DNA of 53,559 bases from Prevotella sp. (lineage in GTDB: Bacteria > Bacteroidota > Bacteroidia > Bacteroidales > Bacteroidaceae), in the NCBI GenBank assembly GCA_024681705.1, contig JAILAI010000265.1, positions 1 to 53,559 on the forward strand. Direction: 5' to 3'. The position numbers and the translations under genes were made by a program. Below are positions 9,173 to 17,229 of this stretch, in pieces. Numbering within the stretch: the first letter of the stretch is position 1; every line of letters begins with the position of its first letter. The notes beneath the pieces are model-generated. The model ran no database searches. It was given only the letters and a program-made list of their open reading frames with translations, and was not told the DNA's origin.

Positions 9173-9525
9173 CAACTTTTTTTCGGAATAGACACAATCC
9201 ATTCCGATTTTAACGAGATTTACATACGTTTAACCAACGCACAGAAGCTCGACGGCTATTCGTTGAGTGGTCGATGGTTGTCGGCAGTGTCTTCGACGGG
9301 GTGTTGTCGGTTCACATTGGTTTTCCGTCGATGAAACGGGCATTGTGGCAGGTGTTCAAGGCCACGAATACCATAAGGTTTTGACATTCTTCAGATAAGA
9401 TGCTAGCGCCGTTTTTTGCCCAGAACGACGCTCAAGTACAGTTGAAAATCCGTCTCTTATAGCCGATTTTAACGGTCTGTAGGCAACTTTTCAGACCGAT
9501 AGGCCGCAGATTCCGTCTTTTTTCG

Positions 9526-9533
9526 TAACTTTG
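9526..9533 (+). promoter_or_regulatory. surE -7 box (TAACTTTG)
   Basis: TAACTTTG followed by CA is a close match to the Bacteroidota -7 consensus and ends 23 bases before the surE ATG. No clear -33 element. Confidence 0.7.
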
Positions 9534-9556
9534 CAGTCCAAACTTTTTGCGTGACA

Positions 9557-10327
9557 ATGAACAACAACCGACCACTCATATTGATTTCCAACGACGATGG
9601 CTACCAGTCGAAGGGCATCAACTGCCTTATCGAGTATCTACGAGATATGGCCGACCTCCTGGTTTGTGCGCCCGAAGGTCCGCGTTCGGGCTTTGCCTGT
9701 GCCTTCTCGGCCACCGAACCGCTACGTCTCACCGTGCGCCGTGAGGAACCAGGATTGCTCGTCCTCTCGTCGAATGGCACGCCTGTCGACTGCGTGAAAC
9801 TCGCTCTCAACCAGTATTGCCAGCAGCGCCGGCCCGACATGGTGATTGGCGGCATCAATCATGGCGACAATGCCTCCGTCAACACCCATTATTCAGGCAC
9901 GATGGGTGTGACGATGGAAGGCTGTATGAAATACATTCCAAGCGTGGCTTTCTCGATTTGCGACCATCGTGATGAGGCCGATTTCGAGCCCCTCAGGGAC
10001 TACATTCGCAAGATGACCCGTCGCGTGCTTGACAACGGACTGCCCAGAGGTGTCTGCCTGAACATCAACTTCCCGTTGCTCAGCGAGTTTCGTGGCGTGC
10101 GCGTATGCCGAATGGCCTATGGTACGTGGGGAAATGAGTGCGTGAAGATGCACCATCCGCGCGGCTACGACTACTTCTGGATGGTGGGCAGCTACACCAA
10201 TGATGAGCCCGAGGCCGAAGATACCGACAACTGGGCTTTGACCCATGGCTACGTGGCCATCACGCCCACGCGAATCGACGTTACGGACTACGATTTGCTC
10301 AGTCGCATGGACGATTGGAAGGAATAG
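9557..10327 (+). CDS. surE: 5'/3'-nucleotidase SurE, 256 aa
   Basis: Metal-dependent nucleoside monophosphatase of the cytoplasm. The family N-terminus is intact: LILISNDDG, with metal ligands D13 and D14, followed by PEGPRSG and the conserved Ser, NGTPVDCVKLAL, and GINHGDN with the metal-binding Asn. A GTG six bases upstream is also in frame, but ATG 9557 is preferred because it lies at the usual distance from the promoter and fits the family start. lpxB follows on the same strand after 262 bases; the usually tight surE-lpxB spacing is here stretched by a copy of the TCTAGA repeat. Confidence 0.95.
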   Translation: MNNNRPLILISNDDGYQSKGINCLIEYLRDMADLLVCAPEGPRSGFACAFSATEPLRLTVRREEPGLLVLSSNGTPVDCVKLALNQYCQQRRPDMVIGGINHGDNASVNTHYSGTMGVTMEGCMKYIPSVAFSICDHRDEADFEPLRDYIRKMTRRVLDNGLPRGVCLNINFPLLSEFRGVRVCRMAYGTWGNECVKMHHPRGYDYFWMVGSYTNDEPEAEDTDNWALTHGYVAITPTRIDVTDYDLLSRMDDWKE

Positions 10328-10427
10328 TCGCTTTTGTCCAGCAAAAACGTCAGTTTGTAGAACGAAATCTGACGATATTGATTAACAAAACTGACAATAT
10401 CGCTTAGTTATTCTGCCGCGTTGCAAG

Positions 10428-10495
10428 AAAAAAATCTAGAAAAAATTTGTCGAAAGCGCCAATTTCGATGAAAAAAATCTAGATTTTTTATGAAA
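10428..10495. repeat. TCTAGA-palindrome repeat, copy 2
   Basis: TCTAGA centres at 10435 and 10478 are again 43 bases apart, and the second is the full palindrome AAAAAATCTAGATTTTTT (10472-10489). The spacer carries GCGCCAATTTCGAT, the reverse complement of the spacer motif in copies 1 and 4, so the inner unit is inverted here. It lies between surE and lpxB. Confidence 0.85.
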
Positions 10496-10589
10496 GGGTT
10501 GTCGAAAAAGGTGGAACAAGTAGCAGAACCCGAAGTTGCATCTTGCCTTTCCGGTACGACGACCGAGTCAAGTTAAAAAGACGAAGAGA

Positions 10590-11789
10590 ATGAAATACTA
10601 CCTGATAGTTGGCGAAGCCAGTGGCGACCTGCACGCCTCCCATCTGATGAAGTCGCTCCAGCAGCACGACCCCGAAGTCGAGTTCCGCTTCTTTGGCGGC
10701 GACCTGATGACGGCGGTGGGCGGCACTCGTGTGCGCCATTTCCGCGAACTCGCCTACATGGGATTTGTGCCCGTGCTGCTTCATCTGCCCACAATATTGC
10801 GCAACATGCGCATGTGCAAACGGGACATTGCAGAGTGGCAGCCCGATGCCGTCGTCCTTGTGGACTATCCGGGTTTCAATCTCAGCATCGCCAAATATGT
10901 GCACAGCCATCGGCCTTTCTCCGACTCACGGTCTACGCAGGTCTTCTATTACATCTCGCCGAAGATTTGGGCGTGGAAGGAATATCGCATCAAGAGCATC
11001 CGCCGCGATGTGGACGAGTTGTTTTCCATATTGCCTTTCGAGGTGCCGTTCTTCGAGCAGAAACATCAATATCCCATACACTACGTGGGCAATCCTACTG
11101 CTGATGAGGTGAGAAGTTTCAAGGCCGAAAACAACGAGAGCCTAGCGCAGTTCGTCGAGCGGATGAACGCGCAGAAGCAGGCCGATAGTAATGCTCCGGC
11201 TGTATTCCGTCAGGAGCTTGACGAACGACCCATCATCGCTCTGTTGGCCGGCAGCCGACAACAGGAAATCAAGGATAACTTGCCCGCAATGATTGAGGCA
11301 ACGCGAGGACTCGACGACTATCAGCTGGTGCTGGCTGGCGCCCCGTCCATCGACGACACCTACTACGAGCCGTATCTCAACGGCAGCTCAGTTCGCGTGG
11401 TGCGCAACCAGACGTATGCTCTGCTGGCGCAAGCGACGGCGGCGCTCGTCACCAGTGGAACGGCAACCCTCGAGACCGCCCTCTTCGGTGTGCCCCAGGT
11501 GGTGTGCTACAAGACCCCAGTGCCGAAACTCGTCCGCTTTGTCTACAACCACGTCATCAAGTGCCGATTCATCTCGCTCGTCAATCTCATTGCCGATCGC
11601 GAGGTGGTTCCCGAACTGCTGGCCGACCGTTTCTCTGTGCAGAACATCCGTACGGAGCTTAATGGAATCCTGCCCGGTGGCGCTGCCCGCGAGGCGCAGA
11701 TTAGTGGCTATCGGCAGGTGGCCGAAGCACTCGGCACAACCAGTGCTCCCGACAATGCCGCACGGCAGATGTTGGCATTGTTGAAGTAG
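10590..11789 (+). CDS. lpxB: Lipid-A-disaccharide synthase LpxB, 399 aa
   Basis: Glycosyltransferase (family 19) that joins UDP-2,3-diacylglucosamine and lipid X to make the lipid A disaccharide at the inner membrane. ATG 10590 gives the canonical start MKYYLIVGEASGDLHASHL. Further family features: GDLMTAVGG, ELAYMGFVPVL, VDYPGFNLSIAKY, KIWAWKEYR, FPFEVPFF-like FEVPFFEQ, LAGSRQQEIKDNLPAM, and the C-terminal SGTATLETALFGVPQVVCYK. Length is normal. It is the second gene after surE; two stem-loops follow its stop. Confidence 0.96.
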   Translation: MKYYLIVGEASGDLHASHLMKSLQQHDPEVEFRFFGGDLMTAVGGTRVRHFRELAYMGFVPVLLHLPTILRNMRMCKRDIAEWQPDAVVLVDYPGFNLSIAKYVHSHRPFSDSRSTQVFYYISPKIWAWKEYRIKSIRRDVDELFSILPFEVPFFEQKHQYPIHYVGNPTADEVRSFKAENNESLAQFVERMNAQKQADSNAPAVFRQELDERPIIALLAGSRQQEIKDNLPAMIEATRGLDDYQLVLAGAPSIDDTYYEPYLNGSSVRVVRNQTYALLAQATAALVTSGTATLETALFGVPQVVCYKTPVPKLVRFVYNHVIKCRFISLVNLIADREVVPELLADRFSVQNIRTELNGILPGGAAREAQISGYRQVAEALGTTSAPDNAARQMLALLK

Positions 11790-11806
11790 TGCCTTTTGGA
11801 AACGAA

Positions 11807-11838
11807 AAAACGGTGCATCCTTGCGGAAACACCGTTTT
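11807..11838. terminator. Bidirectional terminator between lpxB and cdsA
   Basis: AAAACGGTG (11807-11815) pairs with CACCGTTTT (11830-11838). The downstream side has Ts on the plus strand, and the minus strand reads CACCGTTTTTTCG, so it can stop transcripts from both sides. Confidence 0.7.
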
Positions 11839-11849
11839 CAGATTGTCAG

Positions 11850-11890
11850 AGCAAGAACCTAATTGCGGTTCCTGCTTTGTTTTGTTTTTA
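11850..11890 (+). terminator. Second terminator-like hairpin after lpxB
   Basis: AGCAAGAACC (11850-11859) pairs, with one mismatch, with GGTTCCTGCT (11867-11876), followed by the T-rich tract TTGTTTTGTTTTT. Confidence 0.6.
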
Positions 11891-11906
11891 GTATCGAAAG
11901 TTTGTT

Positions 11907-12791
11907 CTACAACAACGAAAGCGTGTAGATGTAGACCACAGCTGCAGGGAATGCCAAGAGTGAGGAGTCGAAACGGTCGAGCATGCCGCCGTGACCAGGC
12001 AATATGGTGCCGCTGTCCTTCACGCCGATGGTGCGCTTGAACAGGCTTTCCACCAAGTCGCCCCATGTGCCGAAGACGCACACTACGATGCCCAGTCCCA
12101 TCCAGGCTGCAAACTCGCCTAGCGCTCCGCCGCCGAATGCCTCACCTGCGAAAGGAGAGATGCCATTCTGATGCGCCAGATGACCAACGATGGCTGCGGC
12201 AATCAGGACGAAGACTCCGCCACCGATGCTACCCTCCCACGACTTGCCAGGACTGACACGCGGGAAGAGTTTGTGCTTGCCAATGAGCGAACCAACGCAA
12301 TAGGCTCCAGAATCGCTTACCCAGAGGAAGATGAATACCGACAACGGCAGAAGCGTGCTGAAGTGGATTTCGCCATCGGCACCCGCACTGAAAGCAAGGA
12401 CGGGAATCATAGAGAAGGGCAGGGCGATGTACATTTGCGACAGCATGGTGTAGGCCCAGTCGTTCACAGGGTTCTCTTGTTTCAGGTAGAGCTCGCTCAC
12501 CATCAGGTAGATGAGTGTGAGCAGATAGGGGATGAACACTCCGCTCGAGGGCGTGATGCCACTCACGTATCCACCCATAGCTAGGAAGAAATAGACGCCC
12601 GCTACGGTGCAGATGAACCGGTTGGTGGTAGTAGCGGCCACGTGGTCGTTCACCAGTCCGCAGAACTCCCAAACGGTGAGTCCCGTGACCACGGCGAAGA
12701 GGAACAGCATGGCGTCGGGTCGCAGGAAACATGTGACGATGGCAGCCACGAAGATGACGCCGGTGATGGAACGCACAATCAGATTCTTCAT
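11907..12791 (-). CDS. cdsA: Phosphatidate cytidylyltransferase (CDP-diglyceride synthase), 294 aa
   Basis: Integral inner-membrane enzyme that makes CDP-diacylglycerol from phosphatidate and CTP, the branch point of phospholipid synthesis. About eight hydrophobic segments run through the protein. The family signature is complete near the C-terminus: SLFKRTIGVKDSG followed by LPGHGGMLDRFDS, with the metal-binding KD and DR..D residues. PGKSWEGSIGG is the second conserved block. It overlaps the ftsH stop by four bases (ATGA), so translation is probably coupled. Third gene of rsfS-ftsH-cdsA. Confidence 0.96.
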   Translation of the reverse strand: MKNLIVRSITGVIFVAAIVTCFLRPDAMLFLFAVVTGLTVWEFCGLVNDHVAATTTNRFICTVAGVYFFLAMGGYVSGITPSSGVFIPYLLTLIYLMVSELYLKQENPVNDWAYTMLSQMYIALPFSMIPVLAFSAGADGEIHFSTLLPLSVFIFLWVSDSGAYCVGSLIGKHKLFPRVSPGKSWEGSIGGGVFVLIAAAIVGHLAHQNGISPFAGEAFGGGALGEFAAWMGLGIVVCVFGTWGDLVESLFKRTIGVKDSGTILPGHGGMLDRFDSSLLAFPAAVVYIYTLSLL

Positions 12792-14809
12792 GCCTCTTCC
12801 TCCTTCTTTTCCTCGGCGGGACGGCGTTCTTCGGCCATCTTCTCAGCCAGAGCGCGACGCTCTGCTTCAGCGAGTTTCTCGTTCTCCTCGATGATTTCTT
12901 GCGAGCGGCTCACCCACGGGCGTTTACCGAACACACGTTCAACGTCCTCCGCGAAGATCACCTCGCGCGATACAAGCAGGTCGGCCAGCGCGTTGTGGCC
13001 CTCCTTGTGCTCCTCGAGCAGTTGCTTTGCGCGGGCATATTGGTCGTTGATCATCTTGAGCACTTCCTCGTCGATAATCTTGCCGGTAGTCTCAGAATAG
13101 GGTTTTTGGAACGAGTATTCCTGGTTGTTGTAGTAGCAGATGTTGGGCAGACGGTCGCTCATGCCTGCGAAGGCAATCATGCCGTATGCGCTCTTTGTGG
13201 CACGTTCCAGGTCGTTCATGGCACCTGTGGAGATGTGTCCAGTGAACAGTTCCTCAGCGGCACGGCCACCCAGCAGGGCGCACATCTCGTCGAGCATCTG
13301 CTCCTTTGTGGTAATCTGGCGCTCCTCAGGCAGGTACCAGGCGGCTCCAAGGGCCTGACCACGCGGCACGATGGTCACCTTGACCAGCGGAGCGGCGTGC
13401 TCGCAGAACCAACTGATGGTGGCGTGTCCAGCCTCATGGAGGGCGATGGAGCGCTTCTCCTCGGCCGTCATCACCTTGGTCTTCTTCTCCAGTCCGCCAA
13501 TGATGCGGTCCACAGCATCGAGGAAGTCTTGCTTCGAGACGGTCTTGCTATCGTGGCGGGCGGCGATGAGGGCAGCCTCGTTGCACACGTTGGCGATGTC
13601 GGCACCCGAGAATCCAGGTGTCTGACGTGCCAAGAAGTCGATGTCGAGCGTGTTGTCCACCTTGATGGGCTTGAGGTGCACTTGGAAGATTTCCTTGCGC
13701 TCGCTCAGGTCAGGCAGGTCTACGTGGATCTGGCGGTCGAAGCGGCCGGCACGCAACAGGGCCGAGTCGAGCATGTCGACACGGTTGGTGGCGGCTAGGA
13801 TGATGACGCCCGAGTTGGTGCCGAAACCGTCCATCTCGGTGAGAAGGGCGTTCAGCGTGTTCTCGCGTTCGTCGTTTCCACCCATCGAAGGATTCTTCGA
13901 GCGTGCACGACCTACGGCATCAATCTCGTCGATGAAGATGATGCAGGGCGACTTCTCCTTCGCCTGGCGGAACAAGTCGCGCACACGACTGGCACCCACA
14001 CCGACGAACATCTCCACGAAATCGCTACCCGACATCGAGAAGAAAGGTACGCCAGCCTCGCCAGCTACGGCCTTGGCCAACAAAGTCTTACCCGTTCCCG
14101 GAGGGCCAACCAATAGGGCTCCCTTGGGGATTTTACCGCCCAGATCGGTATATTTCTTCGGGTTCTTCAGGAATTCCACAATCTCCTGTATCTCTTGCTT
14201 GGCGCCTGCCTGGCCGGCCACGTCCTTGAACGTGATGCCCAGTTCGCCACCTTTCTCATACATTTTGGCCTTCGACTTGCCCACATTGAAGATGCCTCCC
14301 ATGCCACCTCCCATGCCTCCGCGGCCCATGCCGAACATCAGGTAGAGGAAGAACAGTATCATAATGATGGGGAAGGCTACGTTCAGCAGGTTCCAGAAGT
14401 CGTTGGAACTAGGCTTGTCATAGCCAAAATCGCCTTTGAACTTGCCGGCTTCTATCTGTGAGTTCACAAATTGTTCCACCTGGTCGACGCTTCCTATCTG
14501 TACCATTACGTAAGGTTCGGGACCCGTTTGGTCGGCTCCTTTGTTGAACACCGTGCGGAAATGCTCGGGCAGGACGTACATTCTCAGGTTGTTCTTTTCC
14601 TTGCTTACCAAGATCTTCGATGCATATCCGTTTTGCACATACACCTTGAACTGCTTGTAGGTGCACTCACCGCCCATGCTTCCCTTCACGTCGTCGCCGC
14701 CCATCATGTATATACCGATGAGGCTGAGCAATGCGATGATGTAGATCCAGCTCATGTTGAACCGGGGCATTTTCGGCTGTTTTTCGTCGTCTCTATTTTT
14801 AGGTTCCAT
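12788..14809 (-). CDS. ftsH: ATP-dependent zinc metalloprotease FtsH, 673 aa
   Basis: Membrane-anchored AAA+ protease that degrades misfolded membrane proteins and selected regulators. Helix 1 is at about 20-37, a periplasmic domain follows, and helix 2 is at about 141-160, followed by a glycine-rich stretch (GMGRGGMGGGMGG). The AAA module has Walker A GPPGTGKT (235-242), Walker B IIFIDEIDAVGR (about 290-301) and the second-region-of-homology residues LLRAGRFDR. The protease zinc site HEAGH is at 458-462. An acidic/alanine-rich tail ends the protein. It starts 23 bases after rsfS and overlaps cdsA by four bases. Confidence 0.97.
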   Translation of the reverse strand: MEPKNRDDEKQPKMPRFNMSWIYIIALLSLIGIYMMGGDDVKGSMGGECTYKQFKVYVQNGYASKILVSKEKNNLRMYVLPEHFRTVFNKGADQTGPEPYVMVQIGSVDQVEQFVNSQIEAGKFKGDFGYDKPSSNDFWNLLNVAFPIIMILFFLYLMFGMGRGGMGGGMGGIFNVGKSKAKMYEKGGELGITFKDVAGQAGAKQEIQEIVEFLKNPKKYTDLGGKIPKGALLVGPPGTGKTLLAKAVAGEAGVPFFSMSGSDFVEMFVGVGASRVRDLFRQAKEKSPCIIFIDEIDAVGRARSKNPSMGGNDERENTLNALLTEMDGFGTNSGVIILAATNRVDMLDSALLRAGRFDRQIHVDLPDLSERKEIFQVHLKPIKVDNTLDIDFLARQTPGFSGADIANVCNEAALIAARHDSKTVSKQDFLDAVDRIIGGLEKKTKVMTAEEKRSIALHEAGHATISWFCEHAAPLVKVTIVPRGQALGAAWYLPEERQITTKEQMLDEMCALLGGRAAEELFTGHISTGAMNDLERATKSAYGMIAFAGMSDRLPNICYYNNQEYSFQKPYSETTGKIIDEEVLKMINDQYARAKQLLEEHKEGHNALADLLVSREVIFAEDVERVFGKRPWVSRSQEIIEENEKLAEAERRALAEKMAEERRPAEEKKEEEA

Positions 14810-14832
14810 TTCTTCTTGTCGGTTTTAGTGAG

Positions 14833-15192
14833 TTAGTCAAGGTCGGGAATACGTTCGGTCTTGGCATCTTCCCATAGGTTCTCCAGCTTGTAGTAGTCGC
14901 GGGCATCGGGCACAAAGATGTGCACCATGGCGTCTGTGTAGTCCATGGCCACCCATGTGGCGTTCTCGCGTCCGGCTATTCTCACGGGTTTTTCACCAGT
15001 GTCCACCCTTACTGTTTCTTCCACCGAGTCGGTAATAGCTTCCACCTGCTGAGGCGAATTGCCTTGGCAGATGACGAAGTATTGGCAGATGCTGCCCTCA
15101 ATGGTCCTAAGGTCGGTCACAACGATGCCCGAACCTTTCTTTTCCTGAATCCCTTTGACAATTGTCTGTACTAATTCTTTTGTCTTTACCAT
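14833..15192 (-). CDS. rsfS: Ribosome silencing factor RsfS, 119 aa
   Basis: Binds ribosomal protein uL14 and blocks subunit joining when nutrients are scarce. The protein has the compact family fold: IVVTDLRTIEGSICQYFVIC, then GNSPQQVEAITDSV, the W in NATWVAMDYTDAMVHIF, and YYKLENLWEDAK at the C-terminus, which is the conserved end of the family. The length is normal. It is the first gene of rsfS-ftsH-cdsA, with a -7 box 30 bases upstream of its ATG. Confidence 0.95.
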   Translation of the reverse strand: MVKTKELVQTIVKGIQEKKGSGIVVTDLRTIEGSICQYFVICQGNSPQQVEAITDSVEETVRVDTGEKPVRIAGRENATWVAMDYTDAMVHIFVPDARDYYKLENLWEDAKTERIPDLD

Positions 15193-15221
15193 TCAATAAT
15201 AATATGTATACTTTCAATCTG

Positions 15222-15229
15222 CAAAGGTA
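15222..15229 (-). promoter_or_regulatory. rsfS operon -7 box (TACCTTTG)
   Basis: CAAAGGTA on the plus strand reads TACCTTTG towards rsfS. A TTG occurs about 23 bases upstream (plus-strand CAA at 15253-15255). Confidence 0.65.
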
Positions 15230-15323
15230 CGCTGAAATCTCCGAATATGCAGCAAAAAAGCGTAAGATTTTGGTTATTTTCGCACTTTTTTTCAATTTTG
15301 GAGCAATTTTCTTTGGAAAAAAC

Positions 15324-15353
15324 TTGGAGATTCAAAAAAAAGCAGTACCTTTG
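15324..15353 (+). promoter_or_regulatory. tRNA-Gln promoter (TTG - 19 - TACCTTTG)
   Basis: TTG at 15324-15326 and TACCTTTG at 15346-15353, 19 bases apart, a near-perfect Bacteroidota housekeeping promoter 43 bases before the tRNA. Confidence 0.85.
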
Positions 15354-15396
15354 CACCCGCTATTCAGCCGTCAGGTGATGGTGATAGCAAAGGAAT

Positions 15397-15467
15397 TGGG
15401 GTATGGTGTAATGGTAACACTGCAGATTCTGGTCCTGCCTTTCCTGGTTCGAGTCCGGGTACCCCAA
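15397..15467 (+). tRNA. tRNA-Gln (anticodon CTG)
   Basis: The cloverleaf can be drawn by hand. Acceptor TGGGGTA pairs with TACCCCA over seven base pairs; D stem GTGT/ACAC encloses AATGGTA; anticodon loop TTCTGGT gives anticodon CTG (reads CAG); T arm CCTGG/CCGGG holds the loop TTCGAGT. The T1-A72 pair is typical of tRNA-Gln. The discriminator base is A, and CCA is not encoded. One oddity is an A-C mismatch at the last anticodon-stem pair (31-39). It has its own promoter and terminator. Confidence 0.92.
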
Positions 15468-15474
15468 CAGAAAT

Positions 15475-15514
15475 AATCGCTAAGTAGCTGTCCATCAGCC
15501 CTTGGCGATTTTTC
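15475..15514 (+). terminator. Terminator of the tRNA-Gln transcript
   Basis: AATCGCTAAG (15475-15484) pairs with CTTGGCGATT (15501-15510), 9 of 10 plus one G-U pair. An inner GCTG/CAGC pair closes the loop, and TTTCTT follows. Confidence 0.85.
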
Positions 15515-15799
15515 TTATCCTATGATTCCCGAGCTTTCCCCGAGTCTTTTTTCTCATATGATTGCTGTTCTACACTTGGTCGTTTCCCCCGATGTTTTTC
15601 CATCGGTTTGAAACAAGAAGACAATATAAGAACCACCTTATGTCAGGCTTTCAATTACTCTGGTTTTGAATAATAGACAGTGAACGTCTTGTCGATAAGT
15701 TCTTTAGCTATTGATGGTAAAGAAATAACTCCGACGGAGTATGTAACTGGGTCAAAAAGAAGTGGATGATACAGTGAAATAGAAAAAAAAGAAGGTTTA
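15515..15799. other. Intergenic stretch before the TIR/STAND cluster
   Basis: About 285 bases with lower GC than the flanking genes. There is no recognisable gene. A 50-codon minus-strand frame (15655-15807) exists, but its start overlaps the promoter of the next operon, and I do not call it. No tRNA-derived attachment repeat is visible. Confidence 0.55.
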
Positions 15800-15800
15800 T

Positions 15801-15831
15801 TTGGCATTTTCGTAAAAAAAAACTATCTTTG
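15801..15831 (+). promoter_or_regulatory. Promoter of the TIR/STAND cluster (TTG - 20 - TATCTTTG)
   Basis: TTG at 15801-15803 and TATCTTTG at 15824-15831, spaced 20 bases. It predicts a leader of about 40 bases before ATG 15877. No second promoter box is evident inside the three-gene cluster, which argues for one transcript. Confidence 0.82.
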
Positions 15832-15876
15832 CGCTTTAGAAAAACAGAATTGTCATATTCAAACTAAAGAGCCAAT

Positions 15877-17187
15877 ATGAAATCGTCAATATTTAAACGT
15901 AAAGGCCGGGAAGACTCTGAGTCGACGCGTCAGTGGGACACGTTGATAACGAAGATAATGGAAGGCAACGTAGTACCTGTTATTGGGCCAGAGTTTATGG
16001 TCGATAGTGAGCGTGGTACTAACCCCCATCAGATACTTATTGACGATTTGGCAGAAGCCTACGAAGTGGAAGGTCATCCTACATCGTTCTCGCAGTTGTT
16101 GTTCGACAAGAATTTCGATGCAGAGGACCGTAAGAACATTTACGTGATGCTTGGTGACGCCTTCGAACAGAAACTCTTTGAACCATCGGCACTTCTCAAA
16201 CGCCTTCTCAGCATTCGTCAGTTCCCCTTTGTCATCACGACTTCGTTTACCCCTGTAGTAGAGGATGCTATGCGGGAAATCTGGGGCAACGAGCTGCGCG
16301 TGATGAAGTTCTCGAACGACCCCGCGCGCAACGACGACATCAAGACACGTCAGGACATCCGCAAGCCCACGGTCTACTACATGTTCGGTCGCGTTTGCCA
16401 CTCGGAGAAGAAGTACGTGGTGACCGACACCGACATGCTGGCCTTCTGCAAGTCGTGGCTCAGTTCGGCCGAGCGTCCGCAGAACCTGGCTTCCGAGCTT
16501 CAGTCGAAATACCTGCTCATTCTGGGAAACAGCTATAGCGACTGGCTGTGCCGCTTCGTGTGGTACAGCATGAAGTCGCGCTTCGAAGCCCAGCCTGTCG
16601 GCATGATGGTCGACCCTGTGGCCGACGACAATCTGTTGCAGTTTATGCGACGCATCGATGCTTTCACTCAGAATAATATGGAAGAAGTGCTCGACAAGAT
16701 GGAGAGCATGATAGAGGCGAGGATGAAGGAAGAGCAGAGTAGTGGTGCGCCGATGAAAGGCGCCGACGTGTTCCTGAGTTATTCACGTAGCGATTCTGAT
16801 GTGGCCAAGCAACTTTACAACACTCTTAAGGCTCGTGGCATGCGTGTGTGGTTCGACCGTGACAGCCTGTCGTATGGTGCCTCTTTCATGGATGAGATTA
16901 TCGCTGCCATCAAGTCGGCTCGCCTGTTTGTGCCCATCATGACGCAGAATATTGAGCGCGAAAAGAACGACTATCACCCTTATCGAACCGAATGGCAGAC
17001 AGCTATCGATATGGCCACAGGCTACGGGCGCAACTTTATCTTCCCCGTCAGTGAACGTAGTTTCGACTTCTATGGAAGCAATGTTCCGCCGCAGTTGCAA
17101 CGTCACAACGCCTTCCTCTACGATCCGCAGCAACCTAGCTTCGAAGAATTTGCCGATCAGATTGCCAATGTGTTGGCAAATCTCTGA
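15877..17187 (+). CDS. SIR2-like / TIR fusion protein, 436 aa
   Basis: Soluble protein without signal peptide or membrane helix. Residues about 25-235 have the layout of a SIR2-like Rossmann domain: VVPVIGPEF (32-40) at the nucleotide loop, FVITTSFTPVVEDAM (118-132) where SIR2 has TTN, YYMFGRV (167-173) where it has the catalytic LHG, VVTDTDMLAF (181-190) and LLILGNSYSDWL (213-224). The Asn and His used for NAD cleavage are thus replaced by Ser and Phe, so this half is probably inactive or only binds ligand. Residues about 295-436 are a TIR domain: ADVFLSYSRSDSD, RVWFDRDSLSYGASFMDEI (BB-loop region), and TEW with E372 at the place of the catalytic Glu of TIR NADases. It is the first gene of the cluster, 42 bases before the STAND gene. 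TIR is firm; SIR2-like is by pattern only; NAD cleavage is inference. Confidence 0.85.
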   Translation: MKSSIFKRKGREDSESTRQWDTLITKIMEGNVVPVIGPEFMVDSERGTNPHQILIDDLAEAYEVEGHPTSFSQLLFDKNFDAEDRKNIYVMLGDAFEQKLFEPSALLKRLLSIRQFPFVITTSFTPVVEDAMREIWGNELRVMKFSNDPARNDDIKTRQDIRKPTVYYMFGRVCHSEKKYVVTDTDMLAFCKSWLSSAERPQNLASELQSKYLLILGNSYSDWLCRFVWYSMKSRFEAQPVGMMVDPVADDNLLQFMRRIDAFTQNNMEEVLDKMESMIEARMKEEQSSGAPMKGADVFLSYSRSDSDVAKQLYNTLKARGMRVWFDRDSLSYGASFMDEIIAAIKSARLFVPIMTQNIEREKNDYHPYRTEWQTAIDMATGYGRNFIFPVSERSFDFYGSNVPPQLQRHNAFLYDPQQPSFEEFADQIANVLANL

Positions 17188-17229
17188 CCCAAACCCATTC
17201 CAAGAACTACGAACAGTGAACCCTGAACT

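Larger units (their letters stand above)
9080..9556. other. Divergent intergenic region between parA and surE
   Basis: 477 bases with the parA promoter at one end and the surE promoter at the other. In between no open frame, tRNA, repeat or parS-like palindrome is recognisable. Confidence 0.65.

Noticed and set aside
9080-9556. Search for parS near parAB
   Set aside because: No GTTTCACGTGAAAC-like palindrome seen here. A CACGTG at about 12640 lies inside cdsA without the flanking arms.
15655-15807. 50-codon minus-strand frame starting MPNKPSFFSISLYHP
   Set aside because: It has plausible composition, but its start lies on the promoter of the TIR operon, no own promoter box is seen and no family is recognised; too weak to call.
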